Origin: Rikenellaceae bacterium
GTDB taxonomy: Bacteria; Bacteroidota; Bacteroidia; Bacteroidales; Rikenellaceae
Length of the DNA: 6,026 nucleotides
Direction of reading: 5' to 3'
Assembly: GCA_031286025.1 (NCBI GenBank)
Contig: JAITVB010000050.1
Location: 1-6,026 of the forward strand
Shown: one piece after another, positions 4,433-6,026 of the stretch
Layout of the letters: every line of letters begins with the position of its first letter
Position numbering within the stretch: the first letter of the stretch is position 1
Notes under the pieces: generated by a model
The model's database searches: none
What the model was told of the DNA's origin: nothing
Seen by the model: the letters and a program-made list of their open reading frames with translations, nothing else
Program-made: the position numbers and the translations under genes

Positions 4433-6026
4433 ATGAAGTCTTTCAAACGCTATATGGTCACTTCGGCGTTGCCCTACGCCAACGGCCCGGTGCATATCGG
4501 CCATCTGGCAGGGGTTTACGTCCCGTCGGATATTTACGTGCGCTACCTGCGCCTGCGGGGCGAAGACGTGAAGTGGGTCTGCGGATCGGACGAGCACGGG
4601 GTGCCCATCACGATCAAGGCCCGCCAGGAAGGGGTAGCGCCCCAGGACATTGTCGACAAGTATCACGGGATCATCAAGGACGCCTTTGCGCGCCTCGGGA
4701 TCTCGTTCGACATCTACTCGCGCACCTCTTCGCCCATGCACCACAAGACCGCTTCGGACTTTTTCCGCACGCTTTATGACAACGGCAAGTTTCAGGAACA
4801 GGTGACGCTGCAGTATTACGACCAGGAGGCGAAGCAATTTCTGGCCGACCGCTACATCATGGGCACCTGCCCTCATTGCCAGAACGAACGGGCTTACGGC
4901 GACCAGTGCGAAAAGTGCGGCTCGACCCTCTCGCCCAACGACCTGATCAACCCGCGTTCGACGATTACCGGATCGACCCCTGTGAAGCGCGAAACGAAAC
5001 ACTGGTATTTGCCGCTGAACCGATACGAAAATTTTTTGCGGGAATGGATCCTCGAAGGACATAAGGAGTGGAAAGCCAATGTTTACGGCCAATGCAAGAG
5101 TTGGCTCGACCTCGGGCTGCAGCCCCGCGCGGTGAGCCGCGACCTGGACTGGGGCATCCCCGTGCCGGTCGAAGGGGCGGAAGGCAAAGTGCTTTACGTG
5201 TGGTTCGACGCACCGATCGGCTATGTCTCGGCGACGAAAGAACTTACCCCCGACTGGGAAAAATACTGGAAAGACAAGGATACCAAGTTGGTGCATTTTA
5301 TCGGCAAGGACAACATCGTCTTCCATTGTATCGTCTTACCTGCCATGTTGAAGGCCCACGGCGACTACATCCTGCCGGAAAACGTGCCGGGCAATGAATT
5401 TCTGAATCTCGAAAACGACAAGATCTCCACCTCGCGCAACTGGGCGGTGTGGCTCCACGAATACCTCGACGAGTTCCCGGGCAAGGAGGATGTACTGCGT
5501 TACGCGCTGTGCGCCAACGCTCCGGAAACGAAGGATAACGATTTTACGTGGAGAGACTTTCAGGCGCGGAACAACAACGAGTTGGTGGCCGTGTTGGGCA
5601 ACTTTGTGAACCGGGCATTGGTGCTGACCGAAAAATATTTCGAACGTGCTGTTCCGGCTTACGGCACGTTAAACGATTACGACCGCGAAACGCTCGGCGA
5701 ACTGCCCAAGATCAAGGCCGCCATCGAGGAAAACATCGAAAACTACCGCTTCCGCGAAGCGTTGAAAGAGGCGATGAACATTGCCCGCCTCGGCAACAAG
5801 TATCTGGCCGACACCGAGCCGTGGAAAGTGTGGAAAACCGATCCCGACCGCGTGGCGACGATCCTCAACGTGTCGCTCCAGATCACGGCCAACGTGGCGA
5901 TCGCCATCGAACCGTTCATGCCTTTCACGACCGTCAAGATACTGAAAATGTTGGCCGTCGAAAAGTTCGGATGGGACGCCCTCGGCCGCACCGACCTGAT
6001 AAGGGCCGGGCACAAGTTCGAAAAAC
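4433..6026 (+). CDS. metG: Methionyl-tRNA synthetase (3' end beyond the window)
   Basis: This class I synthetase charges tRNA-Met with methionine in the cytoplasm. The frame is open from ATG 4433 to the edge (531 codons). The usual length in this type is about 680, so the end of the anticodon domain and any C-terminal tRNA-binding domain are not seen. Visible features in order: the HIGH signature H21-H24 in NGPVHIGH; the zinc knuckle C146xxC149-x9-C159xxC162, at the same spacing as E. coli MetRS; the methionine-pocket segment WFDAPIGY (257-264); and the flexible ATP loop as K330-I-S-T-S334 instead of KMSKS. The anticodon-recognising residues N390 and R394 (GNFVNR) and W464 (EPWKVW) correspond to E. 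coli N391, R395 and W461. Variants of KMSKS such as this are, as I recall, normal in Bacteroidota. It is transcribed divergently from the mutL operon. The enzyme should be fully functional. Confidence 0.98.
   Translation, partial: MKSFKRYMVTSALPYANGPVHIGHLAGVYVPSDIYVRYLRLRGEDVKWVCGSDEHGVPITIKARQEGVAPQDIVDKYHGIIKDAFARLGISFDIYSRTSSPMHHKTASDFFRTLYDNGKFQEQVTLQYYDQEAKQFLADRYIMGTCPHCQNERAYGDQCEKCGSTLSPNDLINPRSTITGSTPVKRETKHWYLPLNRYENFLREWILEGHKEWKANVYGQCKSWLDLGLQPRAVSRDLDWGIPVPVEGAEGKVLYVWFDAPIGYVSATKELTPDWEKYWKDKDTKLVHFIGKDNIVFHCIVLPAMLKAHGDYILPENVPGNEFLNLENDKISTSRNWAVWLHEYLDEFPGKEDVLRYALCANAPETKDNDFTWRDFQARNNNELVAVLGNFVNRALVLTEKYFERAVPAYGTLNDYDRETLGELPKIKAAIEENIENYRFREALKEAMNIARLGNKYLADTEPWKVWKTDPDRVATILNVSLQITANVAIAIEPFMPFTTVKILKMLAVEKFGWDALGRTDLIRAGHKFEK

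Noticed and set aside
3646..4779. Plus-strand open frame of 377 codons across mutL, the small gene and the start of metG
   Set aside because: It crosses two real genes in other frames and both intergenic promoters. The translation has no consistent protein character.
4214..5326. Minus-strand open frame of 370 codons opposite metG
   Set aside because: It overlaps the start of the real small gene and both promoters, and runs antisense to the conserved MetRS catalytic core. It is a composition artefact.
5420..5434. KISTS in place of KMSKS as a defect in MetRS
   Set aside because: The loop keeps the first Lys and the Ser residues. All other catalytic, zinc and anticodon residues are present, and such variants are, as I recall, typical of Bacteroidota MetRS.

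Overview
The window most likely comes from a Bacteroidota genome, probably a GC-rich member of Bacteroidales such as a Rikenellaceae/Alistipes-type gut bacterium; the family-level guess is inference. Three things support this. The intergenic promoters fit the Bacteroidota pattern TTG-N19..21-TAnnTTTG. Shine-Dalgarno sequences are absent before most starts. The gene products (a MetRS with KISTS, a MutL with a degenerate endonuclease site, and a small tail-anchored protein next to mutL) have a Bacteroidota character.

Layout. Bases 1-63 hold the last 20 codons of a plus-strand gene, probably a dicarboxylate/amino acid:cation symporter. It converges on the minus-strand cluster with only 13 bp between stop codons, and a short AT-rich hairpin overlaps both stops. 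A tight minus-strand block follows, read from 4245 down to 77: a 108-residue tail-anchored protein of unknown function, mutL, a six-helix rhomboid protease, and a membrane-anchored endonuclease/exonuclease/phosphatase (EEP) family hydrolase. Gaps of 16, 6 and 28 bp point to one operon. Diverging from it, metG (methionyl-tRNA synthetase) starts at 4433 on the plus strand and runs off the right edge after 531 codons.

The 187-bp divergent intergenic region (4246-4432) carries two recognisable promoters. The metG promoter lies so close to its ATG that the leader would be only about 10-12 nt. The operon promoter would give a leader of about 70 nt containing a 14-bp direct repeat, a 14-bp palindrome and two mutually exclusive hairpins. 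A possible extra promoter lies inside the 3' end of mutL.

No mobile element, CRISPR array, rRNA or tRNA gene is visible, and most of the region is ordinary core genome. The points most worth a second look are in mutL. It has an uninterrupted run of nine G in the interdomain linker, where slippage would remove the C-terminal domain. Its MutL endonuclease metal site is destroyed while a beta-clamp-binding motif is kept. The structured leader of the operon is the other candidate.
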